This document shows, in pieces, positions 1 to 11,761 of a DNA stretch of 64,000 nucleotides. Origin of the DNA: Bullera alba. Lineage: Eukaryota; Basidiomycota; Tremellomycetes; Tremellales; Bulleraceae. The stretch covers positions 6,287,198 through 6,351,197 of the forward strand of contig BCIX01000001.1 of the NCBI GenBank assembly GCA_001600095.1. The letters run 5' to 3'. The notes under the pieces are model-generated. The model was not told the origin of the DNA. It searched no databases and was given only the letters and a program-made list of their open reading frames with translations. Position numbers and translations under genes: made by a program. Every line of letters starts with the position of its first letter. The stretch's first letter is position 1.

Positions 1-214
1 GGTTTTGGGAGGACTTCTCGCTGCTTGGCGAGGGAAGTGGATTTCCTTTCAAGTGATGCGAATGCACAGGTGTGTCATGGCTACTTGACAGGCGTTTCGC
101 CACACTATGACGATGCTGCCTGAAACCGATTCTTCCGGAGTATTAATCAAAGGATCCCGCTGGCGTCTCCCAGCTCATTTCCTTTGACTGTACATATATA
201 GGTTGTCGCCGCCC

Positions 215-2211
215 ATGCCTTCCTCTTTCACGATTTCTCACAACCCACCGGTCGATTTCATTATCATGGACGCCACGGACATCGCGAGATCTTCACAGCA
301 CGAGAATGCACTAGTCTTCTTATCGATGAAGAAGGCACTCCTCTCCAACACGACAGCGATGCTTGAGGAGTCCAAGAAGGTCAGAGACACTCTTTCCGCC
401 CACATGGTCAACGGAAATCTGCGAGGCATCGATCGCTCACAGATCGGTGCGCTGACCAACGATACGGCTGATTATCTCGTACACTGCGCATGGCCGGAGC
501 AGTTACCTCATATCCCCTCCAATGAAGTCGGCAACGATACAGCACTTCAGAAAGCATACGGCGCGAATGTTGTTGGGGCGGCTCGAGAGACCATCGGGTA
601 CATCGATGACGCGGTCGAAGCTTTCAACAGCGTCCAAAGCCTACTCAAGACGAAGGTTTCGCACGATATTGGACCTGAAGCGTCACTGGAGGACAGCATG
701 CGATATCTGGAATTCAAGTCCCAAACTGTGCTAGATGATCACGCCGACCAGCCCGACTTGATCGAAGAGCTCCTCGAAGACGCTCAAGCCGCCGCACATA
801 CATGCAACAGCCAGCTCCTCTTCAGCCAAGCTCTCCGACAAACTGCCGAGCTTTTCCGCGAGGGTTTGAAGAGGCCACTCAAGGATTTTCAGCATGTCAC
901 CTCTTCTGCTCTCGGCTACATGTCCTTGCAAGACGCAGTGGAAAAGATGGCTGCGGTCGAGTTTGAGGAGGCTGAAAAGGTCAAGGCAGGAGTCGAGTCC
1001 TTGCAGATCGTGTTGGACGATTTGGCCAAAAAGACCGGCGTATCACATGCGGATCGACTTGCTTCAAACAAAGAGCTTGACTTTTCGCGCCTCTGGCCCG
1101 GCCTTCGCCTGGACGATGTCGAAACGTTTACCAACACCCGCAAGCAGATGCTAGAATCAGGTACCGTGTCTAACCCTTTCTTTGGGAGCATCGGAACGAA
1201 GGGTAAGTCAAAGGCGTTCCTGAAATGGACAGGAAGGTTGATGACTGATCGCCTGAACGCGTAGGCGACCGTGAACGAAGACCTACTAAAGTTTTCTGGT
1301 TCGACATGAAGCCCGCCCAGATCTTCAAGGATCTAGGACTCCGCACCGTCGACGACGCTATCGCAAACCTCTCGAGCATCATTGGTTGGACGCCCAAAGC
1401 TCCCGACGGAGAGAGTCTGGAGACAAGGCTGAGAACCGTGCTTGGTGAATGGGCGACACGAAGGGACAGTCTTCCCGCACTGACGGACGACCAGCTGAGG
1501 GAGGCGGCGACAGGCAAGCTTGCCCGATTGAACTGCAAAAGAATCACTCAACATTCAAAGATCCTGAATGACATGTGGAGCAAAGTCGACGATGCAACGA
1601 TGAAAATGTTTGACAATGGCTTGTCCGAGATCGAAAGTGCCAGACGAGACGACAAAAAAGGTCCAGCTAAGTCGACTCTCTACGACGCTCTGAGAGACAC
1701 TGCGGAATCAGACAAGATGCTCGCTCGGGCGCTCCTCGATCAGCTGTCAGCGAAAGAGGGATCTCCTGAAGAGATGCAATCGCTCCGCCAACTCGAAGAG
1801 GTCATCAACAGGACTACCAAGACTCGAGAATCGGTCGCGCAGACCTGGACTGATACTCTTGGAGCAAGTGGTGAATCAATCAGAACCCTCGACGATCTGC
1901 GAAAGTACGTTCCAGGGTCGATCTCGAAGACTGGAGCAAATTCCAAGCAGGCCGCGCGACGAAGGAGGCGAAGGCAGGAGAGGTCCAACACAGCTACATC
2001 GTCCACCACCGCGACTGATGTCAAAAGTGCTTCCCAACCGCAAGCAATCGAAACTACTGATGCCCCGGAGACCTCAGCGCTGCCTGAGAGACCCGCCGTG
2101 CAGCCTTCTTGGGCAAACATCGTTGCGAAATGGGCCAGTCAAAGCCGTTCAACCTCGGGCTTGATGAAGCAGTCAGATTCGTGTCGGTATTCGCGTAGAT
2201 CATTGGAGTGA
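215..2211 (+). CDS. Unknown helical protein, 644 aa
   Basis: Two exons, 215-1202 and 1265-2211, joined by a 62-nt gtaagt...gactgatc...tag intron. The frame runs on across the junction and the join makes 645 codons including the stop. I do not recognise the family. Both halves are mostly charged and probably helical. The C-terminal 120 residues are Ser/Thr/Arg-rich with a run of arginines near nt 1955-1980 that could be a nuclear localisation signal (inference). The ATG at 215 is the first in frame; a second ATG at 266 is also plausible. The sequence just upstream ends in a pyrimidine-poor tatatag, so an extra upstream exon is possible and the 5' end lies near the window edge. Its tail converges on the Chs5 gene with a gap of about 60 nt. 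Confidence 0.7.
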
Positions 2212-2270
2212 GAGCTACATCCTCGTAGCACTGTTATGCAGGAAATGATAGCGTTGCATACCGATAAAGC

Positions 2271-4506
2271 TCAGTTTAGATCTATCTCGTCCAATGGCAT
2301 TTCGCTATGCTCAGCAGCATCCTCCTCCTTCGGTTCCTCTGCCTTCCCACTCTGATCACTCGGCGCTCGACGAAATGGTGGCATATCGGCTTCGTCCTGT
2401 TCTTCACCCACTTTGCCATTGACCGTACCGCCTTCGACCCCATCTGCCTTGTGTCCGCTGATTTCGGCGCCGGTGGTCCCGTTCCGCGTGGGACCAGTGC
2501 TCTCGATCTCGCCGTTCCTCAAATTCATCTCGGACACTTCTATCACCTCGTTCTCGTTGTCTGAAGCGATTGCGGGAACAGCAGCCGGTGCCGGTTGTGT
2601 CTCGGGCACCTCGTCGACCGGGGATGATTTGCCTCCGACCACGTCGTGGAAGTTCGAGATGGCCTCATCGATGGTCGATACCTTCTTTTCAGGCTCTGAG
2701 GGTTGCGACGGGAACGTCTCGGTGCTTTCCGCCGGAGGAGTGATTGTAACAATTGGTGTACCAGGCGCTGGAACGACTTCCAGCTCTCCAGGTTCGCCGG
2801 TGACAGTGGACGCGACCATGCCATTTGAGGCCTCAGTGCCCGATCCGGGAACTGTAGAGTCAGATGCTATCGCGTCGATAGGTGAGACCACCGCAGTTGC
2901 CGCCGTGGTGCCTGTGCCAACAGTAGAAGCTGTGGCGGCAGTCGTGGGGAATTCGCTAGTCGTCGGCGATGCACTTGCCATCGAGCCATCCGACTTGAGC
3001 GGGAATTTAAAGCCTCTACCCACAGCGTTAGCGATGGGACCTTTGCGAGAAAATCTGGCCAACCTGTCTAGTTTCCCATCAGCCTCGGGTTTGGGACTTC
3101 TTGGCCTCGGAGACTCGGGTGTAGCTGGTAGACTGGCTTGCCTGCTCCTTGGCCGTTCGATGGCAGACACGGGTAGACTGCCTTCCCTGTTCCTCGGCTT
3201 CCTTTCGTCTGAACTGGTGTCACGAGTCGAAGCTGACCCAGAGCCAGAAGTCGAGCCAGTCATGCTCATCCTGGCTATCGTCTCGGGACTGGGGGATCTG
3301 CGTATCTCTTCGCCCCGTTCACGTATTGGGGACGATGGCGCGGACGAGGTGAATGGCAGAGATGAACGTTTGAGCGGCTCAGGGCGTTTGAAAGGCGCCG
3401 GGTCTGCTGGCATGGCGTGTGCCGGAAGAGCGGGGAGGAGGTAATTCGAGATCGGTACAAGCCTAGACCACCATTAGTACATATTGTTGGACGACGGGGT
3501 AACTCAACTCACTTTCGATCTCTTGCTATCGCAAACAGCCAATCTGGTCCAAGAACGGGCAGATTGGTCCTCAACGCTTCTTGATACGCCTTGTCCACGG
3601 TTCCACCTCGTCCTTGATCATCGCCTCCAACTATAGGAGTAGTGCAGACAAAGTGGGTAGTATCAAGCACCATGGAGGGGGACTCTCTTGCGCCAATGTC
3701 GTTGAGGCATTTGCGAAGCTGTTCCAAGAGGGCTGGAGGTTGGACCGGTCCAAAGTGGATGTATAGTCCAGTGAGATTACTGGACGTCACTGGTCAGTTC
3801 AGAGCATTCTATGGGAAGTTCATAGTAGTACTCACTCCATAGTATGCGTCCTCACGCGGACGAGATTCGAGGGGTATGATCCAGCTGTAGTTTTTCTTCA
3901 TACTCGTTAGTCAATCTCTTGGTGCTGGCTGAACCGCTCTCACAGTATCAGCTGGAAGGTATACTCCTCTCCGCTTTGCAGACCCCCCGTCTTCCATTCC
4001 CTAGTAGCTTTCTTGGCCCAATCACCACCGACTCTGCCCCATCTCTGACCATTCTTGTACATCTCCAGCGATCTGAAGCCAGCACTGCCAATATCCAGCT
4101 TGTCCCACTCGATGCACACGCTTGTCTGAGTGACATTCCTGAGTTTGAGAACAGGTGTTGCGGGCGATTTGCTGAACTTCTCCAGTATGCTATTTTGCAA
4201 GTCTGCGAACGCTTGTTGTGCCTTGGCTTCCGCTGCGAGATCCCTAGAGACGGTGATGGTGAGAATGGATCCGGGTCCCAGAGGGGGGGAGCCTGGTTGC
4301 GGACTGGGTAAGAGTAATGAAGGGAATTCTAGGACGTGTGCGTTCGGACCAAGCAGTATAGCCTATAGTTAATGTTATTGATGGTCTACTTGGCAAGATG
4401 GTCCCGAGCCCACCATTCCCGCATCCAGCTTGCCGAGCGTGAAGGTGACTACATAGATAATGAGCTCAGACTAAATCGTGCCAACGTCTGACTCACACTT
4501 CTCCAT
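2271..4506 (-). CDS. CHS5: Exomer scaffold protein Chs5 (FN3-BRCT domain), 660 aa
   Basis: Six exons on the minus strand: 4506-4497, 4448-4414, 4362-3944, 3895-3836, 3779-3513 and 3462-2271. The first exon is only 10 nt. The encoded protein starts [15 protein letters not shown], which matches the conserved start of Chs5. A fibronectin type III domain follows (about residues 75-165, with the [10 protein letters not shown] strand) and then a BRCT domain (about 175-263, with [10 protein letters not shown] and GPDWLFA). The C-terminal 390 residues are Ser/Pro/Glu-rich and disordered, as in yeast Chs5. In yeast, Chs5 is the core of exomer, the trans-Golgi coat that exports chitin synthase Chs3 to the plasma membrane; that role is transferred here by homology. 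The splice site before exon 4 was chosen because only it restores the RTHTM motif in frame. Confidence 0.92.
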
Positions 4507-5217
4507 GGTAGGCTTGGCCCGACTGATCGAGCCCCGCGTGGTGTGCACCGGGCTCCTCGAAGTCGACGCCCAGGCAGTCGCTGATGAGCTCGACATTCTC
4601 CCGTACTGTCCTGAGCGTTCCCTCGACTTTTTGATGTCGATATGCTGGAACAGACCTCACTTTGCGCTGGCCTTGGATAATTTGACACGCTGGAACCGTT
4701 ACTACTGCGATATCGATTGAGATCAGAGCCCAACTTGGATGCAACTCATCGTGAGCGCGACATGAACTATGTTGACTGCGGTACGCGTAAGTTAGCGGCT
4801 AACGCCACGTGGCCTCACAAAAGCCCTGTCCAGCAGCATCCTCGGTCTCGATCAAATCTCGATGCTCCATCTGCGATGCATTTGCGTCTACTACTCCTGT
4901 AGATCTCAGCGCGACTGGTCTGACTGCAGCTTTCGGTCTCTTCTCCCAGCCGATAGTACACCGTCATGTCGAAACGTCGTGCTTGACAATGTTTTTCCCT
5001 CCCAACCGACTCATCTTTTGGCTCTGATCAAGGAGTGGCCAGACAAAGGAGCAACGATGGCTGCCGGGCTGCTTTTTCCGAACGGCTCATTCATAAGCAG
5101 CCTCCTTTCACAGCGCTTAAATTGTCTCCCATACCGAGTACATGATCGCAAGGTCGTCGGGGTCTCGCGACGAATATGCCCACTGCCCGCCGACACACCG
5201 ACGTAGACCGGTAGACT
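4507..5217. promoter_or_regulatory. Divergent intergenic region, Chs5 / membrane protein
   Basis: This 711-nt stretch lies between two genes transcribed away from each other. It must hold both promoters and 5' leaders. Short open frames of up to 114 codons are present, but none has splice signals or recognisable content. I see no TATA box or repeat that I would name. Confidence 0.5.
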
Positions 5218-6263
5218 ATGAGTAACAAACCGCAGCTGTCGACAATAGTCCTCGACGACTACGATACCCACTTTCTACAATACAACGGAAAGTGGACAGG
5301 GTCGGATGACCAGCCTGACAATCCTGTCTGGAACCAGAACTTCCATAATCAGTCTTATCACTTCACCACCGAAAACGGTGCATCGGTCTCGATATCATGG
5401 ACGGGCACGAGGATAGTGATGAAGGGGGCCAAAAGGCCAAAGTGGGTGATCCATCAGCATCACTTCTGTGTCTCGGTCGGTATGGAGATATTTCGGCTGA
5501 CGGGACTTTGTAGTCGTGGTGACTTCAGTGCTGCCCTCGACAACGGGACAAAGGTCTTTGGATCGCAGTACAGCGAGACGGATGTGTTCAACGTGACGTG
5601 GTTCGATAGCTGGGATCTTCCCCTCGGCGAGCATAGATTGACTTTGGTCAATGAAGTCCTCCGCACCAATACATCCGGCTTAGACAGTCAGTACTTTTGA
5701 GTACCACTACCACTGAGGTTGTCAACTGATTTCAAGTCAGCCTTCGTTATCGATTCAATCGTCTTGACCGGATATCCGTGAGTGATGAGAAGGCGGAACA
5801 AAAGATCGAATGTTGATTTGAGAAACAGTATACCGGTAGATGGAGAGGTTGCGAACAGTGAACAAATCTCGACGTCAGCGTCGGTCGCTCCGACGTCATC
5901 GCCTAGCTCTACCTTCCCAGATGAGACGACAGCTTATTCCTCGGTCCCCTCGTCTTCATCCCCTCCATATAGCACTTCCTTCACCGAGACTATCACTCCC
6001 GCAACCGAACCAGTCACTGGCAACATGGCGTCCGCCATCTACACTTATAGCCCAAGCGGCCATGCTCCAAACTTCGAGCCCGCGTGCGTCCCTTATCCGC
6101 GCGCCAGGTTGGCCTTGCTGATGTACTCACTAGCCCGTCGCTCCCGAGTCCACTCAGTAGTGCTGCACGGACACAGCTTGCTGCAGCCCCTTCAGTGTTG
6201 GTGGCCATCTGGGTGACTCTGTTTATAATGCTCCCCAGGGTTTCACGTATCCTTGTACGGTGA
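5218..6263 (+). CDS. Ser/Thr-rich membrane protein with lectin-like domain, 272 aa
   Basis: Five exons: 5218-5441, 5514-5686, 5741-5777, 5829-6083 and 6134-6263; all junction phases agree. Residues 1-145 resemble a beta-sandwich repeat common in basidiomycete surface proteins: a YNGKW start, then GASVSISWTG, GAKRPN, a DNG turn and LPLGEHRLTLVN, ending with FVIDSIVLTG. A 90-residue Ser/Thr/Pro-rich stalk follows. Near the C-terminus is a short hydrophobic segment (VLVAIWVTLFIML) followed by arginines, which fits a single membrane anchor. There is no obvious signal peptide, so an upstream exon carrying one could be missing; alternatively the C-terminal segment acts as a tail anchor. The function of the family is not established. 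It ends about 285 nt from the convergent gene at 6549. Confidence 0.8.
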
Positions 6264-6548
6264 TGCAACATGCGTCCCACAAGATCAGTGACGATATCAG
6301 AATTCTGCCCTGTTTCGCGTAATCATGGGGTTACATGCGAGCAATGTGTCGTATAGTGATATATACAAGCGTGAACGAAGTGCGATCACGGTGTCAGGAT
6401 CCTTGATGGAATGGTGTTTGTGGTTGTCAGTGTCTATCTCGCGGGGAATTATACTGGGTGTTGTCAGCGTGCATGTTAAAATTACCCTGGAGAGGCTGAG
6501 CTCACATGTGTACGAGCGCAACGTTAGACCGGAGAGAGACTCGCAAAA

Positions 6549-7354
6549 CTAGGGTCTGGCCTGTCCAGCGCCCAATCCCTGAGCTCTGGCCAGCCTCTCC
6601 TCGGTCGCCTTGATCTGTGCTTCGAGCTGAGCGAGTTCTGACTCCAGGTGCGGGAGCTTTGAGCGTCTGTGCGATGGCATCAGCGGTGGATCTACCACCG
6701 ATGGTACGGAGTTTAGCTATGGGCGACTCACCTCCTGTTGACCTTCTTCTGCAACTCCTCCACCGCCTTCTCATCGCCTTCTCCCTCGTTGAGCTTCAAG
6801 CTCGCATCTGACAGTACGTCCCATTCTCGCTCTGTGCTCGTGCCGTAGCTCTTGCTGCTATCACTCGGAACCCTCCTTTCCTCGGCACTCGGAGCGGGCT
6901 TCCTTGATGTGTTGAATGATGAAGGCTGGGCTTGTCGCGAAGGCTGAGGATATGCAGAAGACGCACTGCCTAGCGTTGCTTGGGCAGTCTTTGCCGGGCC
7001 AACTACCGCTTCTAGCAGGGAGGTCTGCGAGTTTGATGGATGGAAGCCGAGATCGAGAGGGCGTACTACCGATTGTGCAGGAGCAAGGAAGCTGGTTTGG
7101 GACTCGGAATGCGCAGGGAAGTGGAAGCTTGTTCTGACAGGTGATGGGAGAGGAGACTGACGCCCTTGCTGGAGGCTGGAGGATGGCCTACACGATACCG
7201 TTAGCAGGAAGGTCCGTTGATCGTCACTTGAGCGCGGATTGTGGGATGTGATGACCAAGTGAGGATATACTTACTGTGCATATTGTGCTCGAGGAGCTTG
7301 TTCATATCCTCCGCCGGCCTGCAGGCTCTGGCCTGTGTTCTGTCTGTGTTCCAT
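6549..7354 (-). CDS. Unknown coiled-coil protein, 217 aa
   Basis: Three exons on the minus strand: 7354-7275, 7187-6732 and 6666-6549, with continuous phase (654 nt). The first 130 residues are rich in Ser, Pro and Gln and look disordered. The last 70 residues form a likely amphipathic helix or coiled coil, with regular Leu spacing in the stretch KLPHLESELAQLEAQIK, and end in a short Gly/Ala-rich tail. I do not recognise a family. The coiled coil suggests a subunit of a larger complex, but that is only an inference. The first intron carries a clear ctaac branch site before its tag acceptor. Confidence 0.72.
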
Positions 7355-8131
7355 GACGACGCGACAAAGCTGCACCGGCACTGACGGGTCGCCAACCGTT
7401 CTGAGGTGTTACAGATCGACAAAGCGGCAGTTGTGAGACTGTGACCGTTGAGACCGTACCTGATGTTTGGGAGGTCTGATTGACGCGTCTCTCAGTGAGT
7501 GATCGTCCTCGATCGCTTGGCTTGATGATATGAGAATCAAGGACGCCTGGCCTGAGGTTGCCTGCCACATCTCGGTTTTAACCCGGGACTCGGGGGCGGC
7601 GAGGCGAAACATGAAACATCAGGGGAAGCTGTCAACCACGTTTCAACGGGATCAAAAAGCTATAGACTATGACAGCCCACGACTCCTTCGATTTCTGTTC
7701 ACTTGCTGTTCACCAACGAACAGCAGACGCAGACGCAGGTTGGACGCAGCACGAGTTTCTCAATCACACAATGATCACCGACACTCACCAGATCGATCAG
7801 AGATCCTGGAGTGCGTGGCGACGTGGACGTCCGTTTCACACACGCATTGTGTGTCCTGCTCGCCATCTCCCCCATGAAACCTTTATTCGCCTCGGATCAA
7901 CGACTATCCATGCTCGCTGTCAAAAGGTACACGATGTCTCACCTCGATAACAATGTCACGGCCGAGCTCTGTCAAGGAACCACTACGGTTAGCTAGTTGG
8001 AGATTGAGCTGGCATCCTTTGCTCTTTTAGACACCGAGACGATCTGCTGAAGGTGATGCCTCGTGTCGTGGCTGCGAGGGTAGACGAGCTGCTGATGAAG
8101 GGGATAAGACTATGAGTATGGAGCCGTGTGG
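7355..8131. promoter_or_regulatory. Divergent intergenic region before bZIP gene
   Basis: This 777-nt region separates the divergent genes at 6549-7354 and 8132-9888. It contains open frames of about 60-115 codons on the plus strand without convincing content. It may also hold upstream exons of the bZIP gene, because a possible acceptor (aactcag, about 8200) lies inside that gene's assigned first exon. Confidence 0.4.
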
Positions 8132-9888
8132 ATGATTTGGGGCATCGATTTATCACCAATTCGCATATTGACATGTACTATCGAAACCTCACTCATTAAC
8201 GAGGAACTCAGCCTATCTCTTGCGACACCCTACTTCTTGAGAAACGAATCACCGCCAACCAGAAGGACAGATCCCCTCTGTGAGTACCGTGCACGTCCGC
8301 TCGGTCCGAGCCACAGCTGAACTGACACCGTTGGATGACAGCTCAAACTACCCCTGCTTGCTTGGATACCGACTCCGTCTCAGAAGCATGTTCACTCGAT
8401 GCACCCCCGAGGAGGAAGAGGAGGCGAACCGATACCTGGCATGTGGGTAGTCTGAAGATCAGGGCCTCGTGGTGTTTGAGGCTGACGTGAGATCTGTGTG
8501 ATAGTGACACCGACCTTCGCATCATCTTGTTGCCTACCAGGGGACAACTATCCAGCTCAACATCTACTGAGTGACAAGTTTGAAGAATCACTTGTCGGAT
8601 ACCCTGACTTCCTTCTCCTGACAACTGAGACTTTCGATTCAATACCCGTCGACACTCAGCAACAACAGCAGCGAGGGTACTTTGGTTCTGCTATGCAGTA
8701 CCCTCAGACCCCCTCGTCGACCCTTGCAACCATCAACCCATCCCTTGTCAGTCCAGTGCACGAGATGTTTCCCGAAGCACCACCACGCCATCAGCAGCTA
8801 GAGGTCCAGATTGAGCCTGAGGAAGGGCTTCCCCTCCAGTACAATAGCGAAGTCCTCTACCCCACAGTACATCGCCGACAGGTTTCCATCAGCTCCTCTG
8901 AGTCGGCTTCGGACTCAGAAGACGATTCACCGACCATGCCAGCGCCCAAATGTCAACTGCCCCTTTCATCGACTCGTCATACTGTGACGTCAAGAAGCAT
9001 GGTCGCGCATCACAATAGTCCCTCCTTTTCGCAGGAGGAGGACGCAGAGGGGGAGTCGGAGCTGGATGCGGATCCTCCAGCGGTCACGACTAGAAGAAGG
9101 CACTTCCCCAAGAGGAAGTTTGACGATATCAGGGCCTCAGGCGGTCCTGCAGTGAAGAGGATCGCTTCAAGACAGGAAGAATGTCAGGCGACAAATTCAA
9201 CGACTGAGCCCGCCTCCGTCGCGGAAGTGGTGAAGAGCCGAAAGAGACCTACAAGGTCGATCAAGACGGTGAGTCATTGCAAGGATCCCTAAACGATCGC
9301 TAATGCTGCATAATCAGTATCAGTCTGTGCTCCCCGATAGTCCTCCATGTTCACCTGTCGAAGCGTCGGTAACATCGTCCCGCCGGATATCCCCGGGAGT
9401 TGACGGATCTGTCGACTCATTCTCTCCCCCTGCTTCTGATGATGACACCGACGTCGACGATCACATCGACAGCGACGACTACGCCCCGGTGCTCTCCCAT
9501 GGGGTCAAGAAAAGGACTGCAACGCCGAAGAAAAGACGAGTGGGGGGCAGGGATCCCCAAAAGCGCCAGTCCCAGAACCAAAAGGCTCAATGCAAATACA
9601 GACAGAAGCGAAAGCAGATGGCGGAGCTAGTGAGTCCTGTCCTCGACGCCGAGCAGCGGGGCGTTCTGACGTAACATCGTAGGATCGCCGAACGACGATC
9701 AAGCTGCTGCGTCTATTTGGTACTTTGAAAGGCAAGGGCGTAGAGGCAAAGCGTCAGTACTTTGACGCGCTGAGAGGTAAGCCGAGTGTCAGCTCTCAGT
9801 GTGATGAATCGTTCACTGACCTGGTCGCTCAATTTCAGATCTAGACCCGACTCACCACGCTGAGGTGTTAGCTGAAGTAGAAGGGTAA
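8132..9888 (+). CDS. bZIP-like transcription factor with degenerate zipper, about 490 aa
   Basis: Six exons: 8132-8279, 8342-8446, 8505-9268, 9318-9629, 9683-9776 and 9839-9888; phases agree throughout. Near residues 420-443 sits a bZIP basic region with the invariant Asn and Arg spaced N-x7-R (NQKAQCKYR) inside a Lys/Arg-rich block. The first zipper leucine follows at the expected distance, but the next heptad positions are not leucine. Upstream are Lys/Arg clusters that could be nuclear localisation signals and an acidic Ser-rich stretch (SSESASDSEDDS). The factor is expected to bind DNA in the nucleus. The start is the weakest part: the ATG at 8132 gives an odd N-terminus, and an aactcag acceptor at about 8200 suggests a different first exon. 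Confidence 0.75.
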
Positions 9889-10439
9889 CCACCGCGGACG
9901 ATGAGCGAGAACATGAGCGACTACCAAGGAGTCCATGTGAGAGGAGGATAGTGTGCATAGGTCACAGATGTCATGACTGAGAGGTCACTGGCATCGACAT
10001 ATCATCAATTCGAACACCTCTGAGAGCCTTCGAGCCAAGATCAGTAGCAATATCCTTGTGATCCATACTTATGCAGCTATGGTACACGGCGTGCTAGTAC
10101 GCGGATACAGATGAACTGCGTACGAGGCTACGAGCGTATCATGCATCGATCAACGGTCCAGCATCGTTGTTATGCAGGCCATGGCCGTGCATGCATCACG
10201 CGCCCACGGTGCCACGGGAGTGAAATCTTTTAAATCCGACGATTCGACGCCACATCGGTGTTAAGAGGTTTCTATGGCCTCCACCTTTACCTTTATTTCC
10301 ATAACGCCGATAACGGTGAGAGACCACCCCGCCCGCCTGACCCACCGATTCCCTGCGCAACCGCTGCTGGCGCACTTTGGTTTTACGAGCAGGGCGATTT
10401 GACCACTTCTTCATCCTTCAAGTTCACCCAACAAACAAG
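9889..10439 (+). promoter_or_regulatory. Upstream region of ribosomal protein L19 gene
   Basis: This 551-nt region precedes RPL19 and follows the bZIP gene on the same strand. It should contain the bZIP 3' end and the L19 promoter. I see no open frame with coding character. The 60 nt before the ATG form an A/C-rich leader (about 10420-10440). Confidence 0.4.
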
Positions 10440-11470
10440 ATGGTCAACCTCTCCCAGCAGAAGAGACTCGCCGCCTCCGTGGCCGGCGTCGGAAAGAGAA
10501 AGAGTGAGTATCTATGGGCCAAATGCGACAAGATGGACTGGAAGAATTTGCCGGGATCGCGCGAACGATGAAGGAATCGACAAGACAAGGAGAAGTGAAC
10601 AGCATATCAAAGATATCGCTGGGAGATGGAGTCGATATGGACAGAGGAGCGGCAAAGAGCGATAGAAGATGAGCGGTACCAGACGGACGGATGGACGGTG
10701 GAAATATGACTTGAGCAATGGCTAGAACCTCGCTGACTTATCGTTCTCCTCTTTTCACCTTCTCTCATCAACCTTTCTGCTGCCTCGTCACAAACCGCCG
10801 ACTTCCGCTCGCTCAACAGTCTGGCTCGACCCCCAGGAGGCTGCCGAGATCGGACAGGCCAACTCCCGATCTGGTGTCAGGAAGCTCCTCAAAGATGGTC
10901 ACATGTGAGTCATGGACAGCCTCTTGTCGCGGTACGCTGACTCCTTCCCAGCATCATCAAACCCACCGTCATCCACTCGCGAGCCCGAACAAGGGAGCTG
11001 CACGCCGCTAAGCGACTCGGTCGACACACCGGTACCGGTAAGAGAAGGGGTACCGCCGAGGCTCGAATGCCCACCAAAGTCCAATGGCTGCGAAGGATGC
11101 GAGTTCTGAGACGTCTGTTGAGAAAGTACAGAGAGGGTGGAAAGATCGACAAGCACCTGTGAGTGTGGCTTAGCGGACGTCATATCCCATGGCTGTCTCG
11201 CATCGATCGATGTCGGCCAGTACTGACTCTTCCCTCAGCTACCACACCCTGTACCTTGAGGCCAAGGGTAACCGATTCAAGAACAAGCGAGTCTTGATGG
11301 AGCACATTCACAAAGCCAAGGCCGAGAAGATCAGGACCAAGAACCTGCAGGAGCAGATGGAGGCCCGACGAATCAAGAACAAGGCCATGCGTGCCAGGAA
11401 GGCCGAGCGACTCGCCGAGAAGCGATCGGGTATCCTCGAGGTCGAGAGGGAGGAGGAGGTCAAGGAGTAG
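10440..11470 (+). CDS. RPL19: 60S ribosomal protein L19 (eL19), 195 aa
   Basis: Four exons: 10440-10503, 10820-10904, 10952-11158 and 11239-11470. The protein begins [20 protein letters not shown] and runs through [16 protein letters not shown] and the basic [16 protein letters not shown] segment to a long Lys/Arg/Glu helix, as in all eL19 proteins. The length of 195 residues is typical of fungi. eL19 sits on the outside of the large subunit and takes part in the eB12 bridge to the 40S subunit through its long C-terminal helix. The first intron is 316 nt, several times longer than others in this window, which is typical for ribosomal protein genes that host regulatory or guide RNAs. Confidence 0.97.
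10660..10743 (+). ncRNA. Candidate C/D-box snoRNA in RPL19 intron 1
   Basis: Inside the 316-nt first intron of RPL19 lies a C-box-like AAGATGA (10666-10672; one mismatch to RTGATGA) and a D box CTGA (10733-10736). They are flanked by a perfect 5-bp terminal stem, CGATA (10660-10664) with TATCG (10739-10743). The size (84 nt) and the location in a ribosomal protein intron fit a C/D snoRNA. I could not identify the rRNA target of the 13 nt upstream of the D box, and no clear C'/D' pair was found. Confidence 0.35.
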
Positions 11471-11761
11471 ATTTAGCTATTACGAGTGCTACTTCTCTCT
11501 GGGCTGTTTTCGTGTACTTTTACCCATGGATCACATCCACACGACCCAGACTGCGGCGTTTCATGTGCAAGTGACTGTCAGCGACAGCGTTGGCACGGAA
11601 TTTGAGCGTCCGCGATGCTTTGCTCAGGTCAAAGAGTCTAAACAGATCCAGACAGGCGATCGGCTTTGCACGAATCAGAGAGTGGAGGTGATCCATGTCA
11701 TCTTGAACTTCTTCGATCCGCTTTCGATCTTTGCAATCTTACTCGATCGACCGCGGTTGAC

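Noticed and set aside
2413..3444. Long plus-strand open frame (over 340 codons) opposite Chs5
   Set aside because: It mirrors the Ser/Pro/Glu-rich tail of Chs5 on the other strand, where the codon bias keeps the complement open. It lacks splice signals and any domain.
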